This document shows positions 4,996 through 6,593 of a stretch of 6,593 nucleotides of DNA, piece by piece; positions within the stretch are counted from its first letter, which is position 1; each line of letters starts with the position of its first letter. This DNA is from Phycisphaerae bacterium. Its GTDB lineage: Bacteria > Planctomycetota > Phycisphaerae > UBA1845 > Fen-1342. The position numbers and the translations under genes are program-made. The notes under the pieces are model-generated. The model worked only from the letters and a program-made list of their open reading frames with translations, was not told the origin of the DNA and searched no databases. The DNA lies in NCBI GenBank assembly GCA_020058145.1, contig JAGVEP010000491.1:1-6593 (forward strand), written 5' to 3'.

Positions 4996-6593
4996 GCACC
5001 TCGACGACCGGCTGGATTTCGACGGCCCGTTCGATGCCGGCCAGTTGGCGCTGCACGGGTTGCTGTGGGCGTACTACGTCCGTGCCCGTGGCGATGACGG
5101 TTGCCGGGTGGAGACGGTGCTGGCGCGGGTTCATGCGCACAATCAGAGCCGCGCGAATCAGAGCCGCGACCGTGAGGGAGCGGAGCTTGAGCCCTGGCCG
5201 TTGCCGCGCGTCTTGCGGACGGGACCGTCCTTGGCGCTTGGGGCTCTGATTCGCCACCGCCGCTGGGCCCTCGGGGGGAGCCTGGCGGCGGCCGTCATCC
5301 TGCTGGCGGTGTATCTGACTTTCTCGCCGACGGCGCGGGACCACCTGACGGGCGGCCGGCCGTTCGAATTGCCCGACTTTGCCGCGTCTGCCCAGGCGGC
5401 CGTTCTTGCTCCCACGGCGCAGATATCGTTCGGCACGCTGTTGATGCTGTGCGGCCTGCAACTGGACGACGAGCCGACAGAAGCCGCGAAAGATGCCGGT
5501 GGGCTCGATGCTCGGCGGGCCAGTCGTCCGCTCCTGGCCCTGCTGCGCTCGGTGAACTGCGGCGAAATGGACGAACAACTGGCCGCGATCGCAGCGGCGC
5601 GGACGAAACGGGCTCAGTACCTGGCCGACATCGCGATGGGATGCGAGTCTACGGAAACGCCGGGTCAGTTGCCCTTCCAAGCGCTGATGTTTACCTGGGC
5701 CGATGGTATCTTCCGGCCATTGCGGGACTTAGGCCGCTTTGAGGAAGCGCTGGGCGAGGTTCGCCGCGCAATAGAATTCACGTCTGGCGACAATCCGACG
5801 GGACGGCCGTCGTTGGAATGGCACGTATCTTGGCTCAACGAGCTCGGCATCACGCTGGAGGCGATGGGCGACTACGAGGGCGCTCGGCAAGCGCACCTGG
5901 ACTCGATCGCCGCCCGCATCGCGCTGAGCGGCGACCCAGAAGGTCCCGTCGTGCCCGATGGGCGGCAGGCACACGGTCTCGACTTTGTCGCACCGTATCT
6001 CAGCTTGAGCTGGCTGGCGATGCTGCGCGACGGCCACGCCGGCCTGGGCGAGGCCTGGGCACGGCACGCCAAGGCAGAGTTCATCTTACGCCGTTACTTC
6101 GGTTGGGTTTGCGCGGCAAATGGCATTCCGGCGCCCGCGGAACTCACGCTGTTCGAGGTCTTCCGCCGGCTACCCGAAGAATTCCAGACGCCGCCCGAGG
6201 AAGACTATCCCGGGGGCATCCCGGAGGAGGTCATCCAGCGTTGCAGCGGCTGGGCGCCGGCGGCCGGTGTGGTTTGCTGGCTGCGGGCGTGTTTGTACAA
6301 CGACGCACGTCTGCGGCGAATCGCCGGCGATTACGCGGGCGCCGCCGCGGTGCTAAACCGGCTGGCGACGATCCCGGTGTATCGTTTCAGGGATGAATGG
6401 CGGCTGGACTACTGGGTGCCCGTGGAGGCGGCCCGGGTGGCCATTCTGCGGGCGGACTACCGCGGCGCGCTCGCACAGCTTGAGTTGGCCCACAACTACG
6501 CCGGCGCGGCGGCGTGCCCGTTCGAGCCGTTCTTCAACAAGCGTGCGGTCGGCCCGCTGGCGCTGGCGGAAGTGGAGCTGCTCCGCGGCGTGG
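4988..6593 (+). CDS. Putative anti-sigma membrane protein with TPR-like domain (partial)
   Basis: Open for at least 535 codons from the ATG at 4988, with no stop before the window ends. GGAGG (4977-4981), six bases upstream and inside the sigma gene, is a strong ribosome site, and the ATG overlaps the sigma stop (TGA 4993-4995). Residues 1-92 are hydrophilic and should be cytoplasmic; one helix (about 93-112, flanked by HRRW) crosses the membrane; the rest would be outside. That outer part is mostly helical with TPR-like pairs, for example LGRFEEALGEVRRAIEF (248-264), ITLEAMGDYEGARQAH (288-303), RIAGDYAGAAAVLNRLA (444-460) and LRADYRGALAQLELAH (487-502). Coupling and topology suggest an anti-sigma factor that binds the upstream ECF sigma and senses something through the TPR domain, but no classical ZAS zinc motif (HxxxCxxC) or FecR domain is visible, so this is inference. 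Residues 52-89 are encoded by a repeat (5141-5254). Confidence 0.85.
   Translation, partial: MSEHLDDRLDFDGPFDAGQLALHGLLWAYYVRARGDDGCRVETVLARVHAHNQSRANQSRDREGAELEPWPLPRVLRTGPSLALGALIRHRRWALGGSLAAAVILLAVYLTFSPTARDHLTGGRPFELPDFAASAQAAVLAPTAQISFGTLLMLCGLQLDDEPTEAAKDAGGLDARRASRPLLALLRSVNCGEMDEQLAAIAAARTKRAQYLADIAMGCESTETPGQLPFQALMFTWADGIFRPLRDLGRFEEALGEVRRAIEFTSGDNPTGRPSLEWHVSWLNELGITLEAMGDYEGARQAHLDSIAARIALSGDPEGPVVPDGRQAHGLDFVAPYLSLSWLAMLRDGHAGLGEAWARHAKAEFILRRYFGWVCAANGIPAPAELTLFEVFRRLPEEFQTPPEEDYPGGIPEEVIQRCSGWAPAAGVVCWLRACLYNDARLRRIAGDYAGAAAVLNRLATIPVYRFRDEWRLDYWVPVEAARVAILRADYRGALAQLELAHNYAGAAACPFEPFFNKRAVGPLALAEVELLRGV
5141..5254. repeat. Direct and inverted repeat inside the putative anti-sigma gene
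   Basis: AATCAGAGCCGCG occurs twice in a row with a 15-base period (5141-5153 and 5156-5168), giving the peptide repeat NQSRA-NQSRD. GCGAATCAGAGCC (5153-5165) returns as its exact inverse complement at 5242-5254 (GGCTCTGATTCGC). The distance between the outer ends of that 13-bp pair is 102 bases, exactly 34 codons, so the frame is kept. The segment codes for a low-complexity charged linker (residues 52-89) just before the membrane helix. The run GCGACCGTGAGGGAGCGG after the second copy is one I remember as a recurrent motif in planctomycete genomes; I cannot verify that here. Confidence 0.6.

Noticed and set aside
4910..5680. A 256-codon minus-strand open frame opposite the putative anti-sigma gene
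   Set aside because: Its product is low-complexity and Arg/Gln-rich without domains. The opposite strand has a strong ribosome site, coupling to the sigma gene and TPR-like repeats.
5818..6396. A 192-codon plus-strand frame inside the anti-sigma gene
   Set aside because: Arg/Gly-rich shadow in another frame; the main frame stays open without a stop through the whole region.

Overview
The window is GC-rich bacterial DNA with seven protein genes and no RNA genes. I place it, by inference, in Planctomycetota (Phycisphaerae-like). Three things point that way: a membrane protein with a proline-rich head followed by a C-x2-C...C-x2-C zinc ribbon and several membrane helices; an ECF sigma factor translationally coupled to a large membrane protein with TPR-like helices; and intergenic palindromic repeats of a style I associate with that phylum. 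No single gene is diagnostic.

Left third (1-2143, minus strand, transcribed right to left): carbamate kinase (1172-2143), a single-domain universal stress protein (566-1039), then the N-terminal 171 residues of a TPR lipoprotein that leaves the window at position 1. Between the kinase and the stress gene lies a short inverted-repeat element built from degenerate heptads. The kinase appears to have a leaderless-type start, with a -10 hexamer seven bases before the ATG.

Middle (2144-4142): a 136-bp divergent intergenic region holds a perfect TATAAT and a 9-bp palindrome, then come the zinc-ribbon membrane protein (2280-3167) and RNase III (rnc, 3414-4142). The 246-bp gap before rnc holds a possible promoter and two clean hairpins, which would suit a self-cleaved rnc leader.

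Right third (4143-6593): a 295-bp intergenic region carries a nested palindromic repeat of about 112 bp with three 12-bp tandem units. It precedes an ECF sigma factor (4438-4995), which overlaps by 8 bp a gene (4988 to beyond the window end) for a one-pass membrane protein: a short cytoplasmic head and a long TPR-like domain outside. This pair looks like a sigma/anti-sigma unit. The second gene also carries a direct plus inverted repeat inside its coding region (5141-5254), whose 13-bp inverted ends span exactly 34 codons, so it looks like an in-frame repeat insertion in the linker before the membrane helix.

No defence system, CRISPR array, transposase or biosynthetic cluster is visible. The most unusual content is the set of three different small repeat elements, one of them inside a gene, and an RNase III lacking one of its usual metal-binding aspartates.
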